A DNA stretch of 8,586 bases from Actinomycetes bacterium (GTDB lineage: Bacteria; Actinomycetota; CADDZG01; JAHWKV01), in NCBI GenBank assembly GCA_029263035.1, contig JAJCYF010000096.1:1-8586 (forward strand). Direction: 5' to 3'. Below, in pieces: positions 1-4,752 of the stretch (the first letter of the stretch is position 1; each line of letters begins with the position of its first letter). The translations under genes were made by a program, and so were the position numbers. The notes beneath the pieces are model-generated. The model saw only the letters and a list, made by a program, of their open reading frames with translations, ran no database searches and was not told the DNA's origin.

Positions 1-509
1 GGTGCCAGAACTATCGGAAGCCCATCCACCGCCTGGAACGACACCTGTCCGGTGACCGGGTTGATCTCGGTGAGGTTGAACTGGCGCCCCGCGCATGCCG
101 TGGCCGGCTCACCGACTCCGGTTGCGCTCAGGTTGAAAACGTCGGGGTCGGGGATCGAGCCGGGCGCGTCGCAGCCGGGGTCGAAGTTGGAGCAGGAGGG
201 TATCAGGGTCAGCTCGCCGGTGGTCACGGTTCCGAGTTGGTCCGGTTCGGTTGACGTGTTGATGACGGTAAAGGTAGCGACCAGGCCGGTCTGGCCGACG
301 CTCGGGTTGGTGGGGAAGTTGACGATCACCCCCACGCCTGGGGCTGCGTGTGCCGATGTGATGGGGACGAGGACCGCCAGGACGAGGAGGGCTGCAAGGG
401 CACCGTGGCGGCGCCTGCGCCAGACGGAGGCTGCGTCCTCCCGGACCCTGCCGGTCCTGAAGAACTGGGACGCGCCGACGCGCGCAGATCTACCCCTCCC
501 GCCCTGCAT
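1..509 (-). CDS. Secreted extracellular-domain protein, N-terminal part (runs off left edge)
   Basis: This open frame on the minus strand starts at ATG 509-507 and continues without a stop through base 1, so 169 codons are visible and the C-terminus is missing. Residues 1-34 are rich in Arg and end in RRRR. Residues about 37-55 form a hydrophobic core (LAALLVLAVLVPITSAHA), a typical Sec signal peptide with likely cleavage near AHA-AP. The mature part starts with a beta-rich, Ig/DUF11-like stretch (NPSVGQTGLVATFTVINTS) followed by a region with Cys106, Cys113 and Cys139 and the segment NLTEINPVTGQVSF. Similar-looking domains occur in secreted actinobacterial proteins, but I cannot name the family. 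The start is supported by GGAGGT five bases upstream and an in-frame stop just before it. It is divergent from the small membrane protein gene. Function unknown; it probably acts outside the cell or at its surface. Confidence 0.8.
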   Translation of the reverse strand, partial: MQGGRGRSARVGASQFFRTGRVREDAASVWRRRRHGALAALLVLAVLVPITSAHAAPGVGVIVNFPTNPSVGQTGLVATFTVINTSTEPDQLGTVTTGELTLIPSCSNFDPGCDAPGSIPDPDVFNLSATGVGEPATACAGRQFNLTEINPVTGQVSFQAVDGLPIVLA

Positions 510-514
510 GCCCT

Positions 515-520
515 ACCTCC
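515..520 (-). promoter_or_regulatory. Ribosome binding site of the secreted-protein gene
   Basis: GGAGGT on the minus strand lies five bases before ATG 509. It fixes the start of the signal-peptide protein and argues against a later internal start, despite the long Arg-rich n-region. Confidence 0.75.
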
Positions 521-534
521 GGCCCTAACGATCA

Positions 535-552
535 GAGCGAATTTTCTCGCTC
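535..552. repeat. 6-bp inverted repeat in the leader of the secreted-protein gene
   Basis: GAGCGA and TCGCTC are separated by six AT-rich bases. The repeat lies between the candidate -10 (573-581) and the ribosome binding site (515-520) of the minus-strand gene. It could be a small operator or an RNA hairpin, and at this size it could also be chance. Confidence 0.3.
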
Positions 553-572
553 GAAGAAATGCCTGCCTGCGG

Positions 573-581
573 AATCTAGCA
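573..581 (-). promoter_or_regulatory. Candidate extended -10 promoter for the secreted-protein gene
   Basis: On the minus strand this reads TGCTAGATT, matching the TGN-TANNNT extended -10 pattern of actinobacterial housekeeping promoters. No good -35 is seen at 17-18 bp, as is usual for extended -10 promoters. The start site would be near 566, giving a leader of about 55 bases that contains the 6-bp inverted repeat at 535-552. The assignment rests on the motif alone. Confidence 0.35.
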
Positions 582-719
582 GAACCAGGTACCAAAATGG
601 CAGAGCCTGGACAAATGAGTCCGCCGAGGGTGCCTCGGAAGCATCGAGTGCCGTACCCTTGATCGATCTGCTGCCCAACAAGAACGGAGAACGGCATCTT
701 TCCCAGGACATTCGGAGTC

Positions 720-905
720 GTGCTGATGATCGTCGGGGCGATCTGGATCGTTCAGGGCGCGGGTCTGGCACCCACGGGTTCCTTCATGGATGGCCGGAGG
801 GTGTGGGCACTTCTGGGCGTGCTTCTGCTTCTCGCCGGTATCGTTTCGATCGTCGTTCAAAGAAGACGAAACAAGCCGCAGGACCCCGATCAGCCCTCGA
901 TCTGA
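720..905 (+). CDS. Small two-helix membrane protein, conserved hypothetical
   Basis: The 61-residue product has a first hydrophobic helix (residues 1-16, with WIVQGAGL), a short loop containing GSFMDG, a second helix (about 28-46, VWALLGVLLLLAGIVSIVV) and a basic tail RRRNK followed by polar residues. I recognise this plan (helix, GSFM.G loop, W.G helix, Arg-rich tail) as that of small conserved actinobacterial membrane proteins of unknown function. By the positive-inside rule the tail should be cytoplasmic. The start is uncertain. GTG 720 has AGGA 11 bases upstream, and ATG 726 has GGAG at a better distance but would shorten helix 1. The frame stays open upstream to 663, and the residues there (RTFGVV) complete helix 1 well. 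The gene converges with the RidA-family gene and overlaps its 3' end by 16 bp. Confidence 0.7.
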   Translation: MLMIVGAIWIVQGAGLAPTGSFMDGRRVWALLGVLLLLAGIVSIVVQRRRNKPQDPDQPSI

Positions 906-1273
906 GCGATGGCCTCAATTTCGAAGAGTGCGTTCTTCGGCAGCGTCCTCACCGCCACCGTGCTTCTTGCCGGCGGGTTGCCGGGAAAGTAGCCGGCGTA
1001 GATCTCGTTCATTGCAGGAAAGTCGTCCATATCGGCGAGGAAGATCGTCGTCTTGATCACTCTTGAGGTGCTGGTTCCCCCCGCTCGCAGCACTGCGCTG
1101 AGGTTCTCCATTGCTCGGCCGACCTGCGCCTCCAGGCCTTCGGCCAGCTCCATCGACTCCGGATCCAGGCCCAGCTGTCCGGAGCAGAACAAAAGCCCGG
1201 CGGCGGAGACCGCCTGCGAGTAGGGGCCTATGGCCGCGGGGGCATCGGGGGTGGAAACGACTTGCCTGGTCAA
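890..1273 (-). CDS. RidA/YjgF/YER057c/UK114 family protein (probable enamine/imine deaminase)
   Basis: RidA-family enzymes hydrolyse reactive enamines and imines, such as 2-aminoacrylate released by PLP-dependent dehydratases, to keto acids and ammonia, protecting PLP enzymes in the cytoplasm. They act as trimers. The 127-residue product has the family's normal length. It carries GPYSQA at residues 16-21, CSGQLGLD at 30-37 and the C-terminal signature PARSTVAV with Arg103, followed by FEIEAIA. Arg103 and Glu118 match E. coli RidA Arg105 and Glu120, which are needed for deaminase activity, so this is probably an active RidA-type member. The start is TTG at 1273, chosen because AAGGAG lies seven bases upstream and because it gives the family's usual N-terminus. 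The longer open frame to 1372 has no family support. It stands alone on its strand, divergent from the DUF5679 gene. Confidence 0.93.
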   Translation of the reverse strand: MTRQVVSTPDAPAAIGPYSQAVSAAGLLFCSGQLGLDPESMELAEGLEAQVGRAMENLSAVLRAGGTSTSRVIKTTIFLADMDDFPAMNEIYAGYFPGNPPARSTVAVRTLPKNALFEIEAIAQIEG

Positions 1274-1280
1274 AGATTCT

Positions 1281-1286
1281 CTCCTT
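1281..1286 (-). promoter_or_regulatory. Ribosome binding site deciding the TTG start of the RidA-family gene
   Basis: AAGGAG on the minus strand is seven bases before TTG 1273. It supports this non-ATG start over the ATG 99 bases farther upstream. Confidence 0.8.
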
Positions 1287-1382
1287 GTTCGGAAACCAAA
1301 ATGGGCTTCGAGTACATCACAGCACAGACCCGGCTGCGACATGCCGGCCGGGTCGCGGGATGCCGGGGGCACGGTGCATATC

Positions 1383-1399
1383 CTCAGGCTGTGCCTGAG
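1383..1399. repeat. Perfect 7-bp palindrome in a divergent promoter region (candidate operator)
   Basis: CTCAGGC and GCCTGAG flank a three-base centre, TGT. The palindrome ends five bases before the TGCTAGCGT box, so it covers the expected -35 position of the DUF5679 promoter. It also lies within the 205-bp region shared with the RidA-family gene. The placement fits a repressor or activator site. No known regulator consensus is recognised. Confidence 0.45.
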
Positions 1400-1403
1400 C
1401 CTG

Positions 1404-1412
1404 TGCTAGCGT
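1404..1412 (+). promoter_or_regulatory. Candidate extended -10 promoter for the DUF5679 gene
   Basis: TGCTAGCGT matches TGN-TANNNT. A start near 1419 would leave a leader of about 60 bases before ATG 1479. No -35 consensus is visible; the position is taken by the 1383-1399 palindrome. The rest of the 1274-1478 gap shows no gene and no clear promoter for the RidA-family gene. Confidence 0.4.
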
Positions 1413-1478
1413 GAAAGTTCATTTGTGCGTAAAAGGGCGAGTTTCATTTGAAGCCTACGATCAGGAGAGGAGCCTTAA

Positions 1479-1631
1479 ATGGCAGAGTACGAGGCCTACT
1501 GCGTTAAGTGCCGGGAGAAGCGGACTTTCGAGGGCGAGAAGAAGGAACTGCCGAACGGCCGGACCGCAGCCCAGGGTCTTTGCCCGGTTTGCGGTACCAA
1601 GGTGACCCGCATGCTCGGGAAGTCGGCCTAA
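1479..1631 (+). CDS. DUF5679-family small zinc-ribbon-like protein
   Basis: The 50-residue product has two CXXC pairs, CVKC at residues 8-11 and CPVC at 35-38, a likely four-cysteine zinc site. The pattern AYCVKCREKR, then NGR-A--G-CPVCGTK, is that of the DUF5679 family, small proteins of unknown function common in Actinobacteria and Chloroflexi. The length is full for the family. The start ATG 1479 has AGGAG 11 bases upstream and GAGG eight bases upstream. TAA 1629-1631 overlaps the TAG of pafC, which converges from the other strand, so no intergenic space is left for a terminator. The zinc ribbon could bind nucleic acid or a protein partner, but no function is established. It is too short for many gene finders. 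Confidence 0.9.
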   Translation: MAEYEAYCVKCREKRTFEGEKKELPNGRTAAQGLCPVCGTKVTRMLGKSA

Positions 1632-2575
1632 GCTTCAGGTTCGCTTGAGGCGTACCGCCGGGCCATAGACGCGGCGGTACCTCTCAGCTTTTCCTTAAGG
1701 GATTCCGGCTCGATGATCCGGGCCTCCGGACCCAGCCGCAGCAACAACCTTTCGAGCCAGGCCAGACCTCCGGCCTTCAGGCGGATCCGTATCCAACCAT
1801 CCTTCAACGGTTCCTGCGACAGAAGTGGGTAGTAGTCGCAGACCCAGTTCGCTCGAGGAGCAATGTCGAGCGTTACTGTGAGGGCGTTTTCGCTCTCAAA
1901 GTAAACCGAGTCGTACTGAGACAGATCGAAGTCATCCGGAATGACGGCCGCGTCCTCCAGTTGGAGGACGCGCCGCATCCGGTCGATTCGAAAAATCCGC
2001 TCATCCTTGACGCGGTGGCAGTACCCGAGCAGGTACCAGCGGCCCTCGGAAAGCAGCAGGGCCCACGGATCGACATCTCTTTCGGTGACCTCGTCCTTCG
2101 ACTGGGACTGGTACACGATGTGGAGGCGCTGTTTACCCTCCAGAGCCGACTTCACCACGGACAGCTCCTCGGGGGCCTCCAGCCCGACGCTTACCCGCTC
2201 CAGCGCTCCCGGAGTAAGGGCCTTGGACAGTTGCCCCATGGCGCGCTCCAGTGCCGGGTCGGGCCCGGAAACCGCGGCCAGAGCCTGCCCGCCGGCGTAG
2301 AGCATCAGCCCTTCGGCCGGCGTGAGGCGCATCGGCCGGGCGAAATAGTCCGCCATGCGAATCCAGACCTGGTCCCCGTCGATATACGCCTCGATCAAAT
2401 CGCCCGGTCCGTATCCCGGCAGGCCGCACATAAAGAGAAGGTTGAGGTCGGCAACCAGCTCATTGCGACCGATGGCGAAACGCTCGGATACCTCGTCGAC
2501 CGTTACCCCGTTGTTGCGCAGTACGTACGGTACGAGCAGCAGCAGGCGCCGAAAGCGCTCCTCAAGATTGGCCAC
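1628..2575 (-). CDS. pafC: WYL-domain transcription regulator PafC
   Basis: PafC pairs with PafB to form the activator PafBC, which in mycobacteria drives the LexA/RecA-independent DNA damage response. The 315-residue product has an N-terminal winged-helix region (about residues 5-65, LEERFRRLLLLVPYVLRN then VTVDEVSERFAI), a linker region, a WYL domain (about 145-205) with WYLLG at 180-184 and the following FRIDRM, and a C-terminal WCX-like domain (about 232-300). The WYL domain is thought to sense a ligand, probably single-stranded DNA. The start is GTG 2575, with GGAGGAG four bases upstream, and it gives the family's usual N-terminus. The frame continues upstream to 2869, but that extension lies opposite or within pafB and is not credible. 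It overlaps pafB by 14 bp, indicating translational coupling and matched amounts of the two subunits. Confidence 0.95.
   Translation of the reverse strand: MANLEERFRRLLLLVPYVLRNNGVTVDEVSERFAIGRNELVADLNLLFMCGLPGYGPGDLIEAYIDGDQVWIRMADYFARPMRLTPAEGLMLYAGGQALAAVSGPDPALERAMGQLSKALTPGALERVSVGLEAPEELSVVKSALEGKQRLHIVYQSQSKDEVTERDVDPWALLLSEGRWYLLGYCHRVKDERIFRIDRMRRVLQLEDAAVIPDDFDLSQYDSVYFESENALTVTLDIAPRANWVCDYYPLLSQEPLKDGWIRIRLKAGGLAWLERLLLRLGPEARIIEPESLKEKLRGTAASMARRYASSEPEA
1652..1680. repeat. 9-bp perfect inverted repeat near the 3' end of pafC, possible terminator for the DUF5679 transcript
   Basis: GTACCGCCG (1652-1660) and CGGCGGTAC (1672-1680) can form a 9-bp GC-rich stem with an 11-base loop. 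In the plus direction it starts 21 bases after the DUF5679 stop, and a short T run (CTTTTCC, about 1688-1694) follows, so it could end that transcript. It is embedded in pafC codons for the segment SMARRY and nearby residues. The T tract is short and distant for a classical intrinsic terminator. Confidence 0.4.
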
Positions 2576-3530
2576 AGATCTCCTCCAGCCGCTTGAGCGC
2601 CAGCTTCCTGAGCCTCTGCGGCTCCAGGACCTCGGCACCCTCACCGAACCCGAGCAACCAGGAGATGAACCCGGAGTCGTCGGTGACCTCCACCGATGCA
2701 GTTGCTCCCTGGTCCCCATCCGGTTCCAGGCGGAGCCAGGGAGAGCTGCGTTCCACCCACCAGGCTGTGGAGGGGTCGAAACGCACGGTCGCCACGTCGG
2801 GCAGGTTGCCCTGGACAAACGGAGGCCGCTCCATGTAACCCTGCAGGTCAAAATTTTCGGGTATCTCAAATTCCGGTCCCGGGCGGCTGGGGTGGGTCAG
2901 GTGGATGGCACCCTCCACCCGGTCGATCCGAAACGAACGGATCTCATCGGTGGTCTCGTCCCGCCCAATCAGGTACCACCTGCCGCGCCGGTGGGTGAGT
3001 CCGTATGGGTCCACAGTCCGGCTGCGGGTTGTTTCCTTGCTCCGGTAGGGGAACGTTACCCGCTTGCGGTCGGCGACGCTTTCGAGTGCGGTGGACAGAT
3101 TGGGTGCTTGCAGCCCCATGTCGGCGGTGAGCCAGGACAGGTTGCCCTCCGTCACCGGGGGAGTCCCCTCCGTCAGTTTCATGAGCGCGCTGCGGGCCGG
3201 GCCGGGGTCGCTCATTCGCAGCAGGCCGGCAGCAAGCCACAGGGCCGCCAGCTCGTCGGGCTCCAGGTGCAGGTCGGGCAGGTAGTAGCGGTCCTTGGGG
3301 ATCCGGTAGCCCTGCTCGGTATCCCATGCGTCCAGCGTGGTCAGCTCCACCGGGATGCCCATCTCCCGGAGCTCCTCCTTGTCGCGCTCGAACATCCGCT
3401 TGAAGGTGTCCCAGCTGTCCTGGCCGTAGCCGGGGATCGTACGGTGGATCTGCTCTGCCGTGACCGGCTGGGCGGTTTCCAGCAGCATCACTATGAGGTT
3501 GAGCAGTCTCTCCGACTTACGAACCGGCAA
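2562..3530 (-). CDS. pafB: WYL-domain transcription regulator PafB
   Basis: PafB is the first subunit of the PafBC activator of DNA repair genes. The name comes from its linkage to the Pup ligase gene pafA, not from a proven role in pupylation. The 322-residue product starts with the typical winged helix (residues 5-60, SERLLNLIVMLLET then TAEQIHRTIPGY and FERDKEELREMGIPVE). It continues with GYRIPKDRYYLPDL at 74-87, a WYL domain at about 145-205 with RWYLIGR at 184-190 and SFRIDRVEG at 199-207, and a C-terminal WCX-like region. The length is normal. The start is TTG 3530, with GGAGGT five bases upstream. It follows the DUF3866 gene after 75 bp that contain short direct repeats, and it overlaps pafC by 14 bp. 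Confidence 0.96.
   Translation of the reverse strand: MPVRKSERLLNLIVMLLETAQPVTAEQIHRTIPGYGQDSWDTFKRMFERDKEELREMGIPVELTTLDAWDTEQGYRIPKDRYYLPDLHLEPDELAALWLAAGLLRMSDPGPARSALMKLTEGTPPVTEGNLSWLTADMGLQAPNLSTALESVADRKRVTFPYRSKETTRSRTVDPYGLTHRRGRWYLIGRDETTDEIRSFRIDRVEGAIHLTHPSRPGPEFEIPENFDLQGYMERPPFVQGNLPDVATVRFDPSTAWWVERSSPWLRLEPDGDQGATASVEVTDDSGFISWLLGFGEGAEVLEPQRLRKLALKRLEEICGQS
2580..2586 (-). promoter_or_regulatory. Ribosome binding site of pafC inside pafB
   Basis: GGAGGAG on the minus strand lies within the last codons of pafB and ends four bases before GTG 2575. It decides the pafC start and explains how a 14-bp overlapping gene is translated. Confidence 0.8.
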
Positions 3531-3535
3531 CGCCT

Positions 3536-3541
3536 ACCTCC
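3536..3541 (-). promoter_or_regulatory. Ribosome binding site deciding the TTG start of pafB
   Basis: GGAGGT on the minus strand lies five bases before TTG 3530. The strong site compensates for the weak start codon and matches the expected PafB N-terminus. Confidence 0.8.
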
Positions 3542-3557
3542 GAACGCAGTCTGCCGG

Positions 3558-3620
3558 AGCCTTCAGCCGTCTGATAAAAGCCTTCAGCCGTCTGATAAAA
3601 AGCCTTCAGTCAGTCTGATA
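3558..3620. repeat. Three head-to-tail 21-22 bp direct repeats between the DUF3866 gene and pafB
   Basis: Two identical 21-bp units (3558-3578 and 3579-3599) begin with AGCCTTCAG and end with TCTGATAAA on the plus strand. A third, diverged unit (3601-3620) keeps AGCCTTCAG and TCTGATA but differs in between. The start-to-start spacing is 21 and 22 bp, about two helical turns. On the coding (minus) strand the diverged copy contains the last codons and TGA of the DUF3866 gene, so the array looks like a local duplication of that gene's 3' end. Each perfect unit holds a near-palindrome, CAGCCGTCTG. The array ends 16 bp before the pafB ribosome binding site, so it may be a regulatory array or just slippage. 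Confidence 0.85.
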
Positions 3621-4691
3621 GAGAAGCTGTCCGGCGAACAGACCGGCCGCGCCGGCGGCCTCGAAGAAGGCCGGGTCGTCCTTGAGGGTACGTCCCATGG
3701 AGCTGATGGACTCCAGGCCGTAGTTGTGCAGTGCCGGGATGGTTTCCCACGCGTCGACAATGCGTACATCGTGCATCTCGGTCAGCCCGTAATCGATCAG
3801 GCTGTTCATGACGACGGTCAGTTGTTCCACCGGCAGGTCGGGGACCGCCATGGTGCAGCGAGCCAGGGCACCGAACCTGAGAGCGGTCAGGGTCTGCCGG
3901 CTGATCGCCTGATGCCGCGGACGCGGGTCGGCGAACGAGATGCGCAGCGCGGCCACCGGCCGTCCGCCCAGTGCGGCCGCCGCAGAGATGACCTGACCCT
4001 GCTCCATTGCGCTGTGACCCAGGGAGGTCTGGGTGCCGGTGACGCCGGGGCCCATGGCGACGATTGCGATGTCCGCGGAGGCGACCTCGTTGGCCGTCAC
4101 CAGCCCGCTAAAGATGTTGACGGCTTCGTAGTCCCCGCCGAACGAGTGGCCGCAGGTGACCGTCGCGTCCACCAGGCCCTTCTCTTTCAGGTAGCGGACC
4201 ATGTTGCTTTGGACCAGGGGGAGGGAACCACCGTCGGTCATGATGTAGGCGATGCGCAGGTCGGGGTCAAGCTGCTTGAGCATGGCGGCCGCCGGTGCAA
4301 TCTGAGAGTGCAGCCCGCAGGCCACCACGGGCATGCCGTCCAGCGTCTCGGCAGCTTCCAGGGCGGCGTGGTGTTCGCTCTCGGGCGACTCGGTGGCCAG
4401 CACATCGAGCTGGCACGGGCTGTACCGCATCTTCATGATGTGCCCGCCGGACTTGACCTCGTGAGAATCATGCTCCAGGTTCCACAGCACAAAGTCGTGG
4501 CCTCCGGTTCCCAGGTTCATGTCCACCGCGGTGGTGTTGAGAACCACCCGGTCTCCGAGGGCGGCCTCTCCGGTGAGTGCGGTGATGTTGCAGGCCTGGC
4601 GAATCTGGTCTTCCACCCGAACGCGAACCCTCATGAGCCCATCGAGGGTCTCGGTGATCTCGGAAACAACTCCGGTGCGAAAGGTAGGCAT
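3606..4691 (-). CDS. DUF3866 family protein
   Basis: This 361-residue protein matches DUF3866, a conserved family of unknown function found mainly in Actinobacteria. The first 75 residues look beta-rich (TGVVSEITETLDGLMRVRV, then GDRVVLNTTAVDMNLGTGG). The rest alternates beta strands and helices, like a Rossmann-type fold. Conserved-looking motifs are GGHIMKMRYSPCQLD (82-96), LHSQIAPA (127-134), YIMTDGGSLPL (149-159), TCGHSFGGDYEA (179-190), MGPGVTGTQTSLGHS (213-227) and ISFADPRPRHQAIS (251-264). The His, Asp and Gly-rich loops suggest an enzyme or nucleotide-binding site, but no reaction can be assigned. No signal peptide or membrane segment is seen, so it is probably cytoplasmic. The start ATG 4691 has no normal ribosome binding site; a TACAAT box seven bases upstream suggests a leaderless transcript. 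Confidence 0.92.
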   Translation of the reverse strand: MPTFRTGVVSEITETLDGLMRVRVRVEDQIRQACNITALTGEAALGDRVVLNTTAVDMNLGTGGHDFVLWNLEHDSHEVKSGGHIMKMRYSPCQLDVLATESPESEHHAALEAAETLDGMPVVACGLHSQIAPAAAMLKQLDPDLRIAYIMTDGGSLPLVQSNMVRYLKEKGLVDATVTCGHSFGGDYEAVNIFSGLVTANEVASADIAIVAMGPGVTGTQTSLGHSAMEQGQVISAAAALGGRPVAALRISFADPRPRHQAISRQTLTALRFGALARCTMAVPDLPVEQLTVVMNSLIDYGLTEMHDVRIVDAWETIPALHNYGLESISSMGRTLKDDPAFFEAAGAAGLFAGQLLYQTD

Positions 4692-4698
4692 CCACCCG

Positions 4699-4704
4699 AT
4701 TGTA
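4699..4704 (-). promoter_or_regulatory. Candidate leaderless -10 promoter of the DUF3866 gene
   Basis: TACAAT on the minus strand fits TANNNT and ends seven bases before ATG 4691, which would place the RNA start at or one base before the A of the start codon. Leaderless genes of this layout are common in Actinobacteria. The lack of a Shine-Dalgarno sequence before this ATG supports the call. No -35 match is seen at 16-18 bp. Confidence 0.55.
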
Positions 4705-4752
4705 GTGCGCCCGCACCCCCGGCGTACCCGCTCTGCCCAAAGCCGGCGCTGG

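Larger units (their letters stand above)
510..719. other. Divergent intergenic region (210 bp)
   Basis: This stretch separates the minus-strand secreted-protein gene from the plus-strand small membrane protein gene and is more AT-rich than its surroundings around 531-611. It holds the minus-strand TGCTAGATT box, the 535-552 inverted repeat and a perfect 6-bp dyad, CCGAGG-GTG-CCTCGG, at 624-638. A weak plus-strand TANNNT box (TACCCT, 654-659) lies 15 bases after that dyad, so the dyad would overlap its -35 region. No coding sequence is supported here: the open frames are short and have no ribosome binding site or family likeness. Confidence 0.6.

Noticed and set aside
597..662. A 21-residue plus-strand open frame in the first divergent region
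   Set aside because: It has no ribosome binding site, an Arg/Pro-rich random-looking product and no family likeness.
1274..1372. A longer N-terminus for the RidA-family protein starting at ATG 1372
   Set aside because: It would add 33 residues that RidA proteins do not have, while TTG 1273 has AAGGAG at ideal spacing.
2576..2869. A longer N-terminus for pafC
   Set aside because: The extension overlaps pafB in another frame, its composition is unlike PafC proteins, and GTG 2575 has a strong ribosome binding site.
3558..3620. A CRISPR array
   Set aside because: The units are contiguous with no spacers, and no cas genes are nearby.
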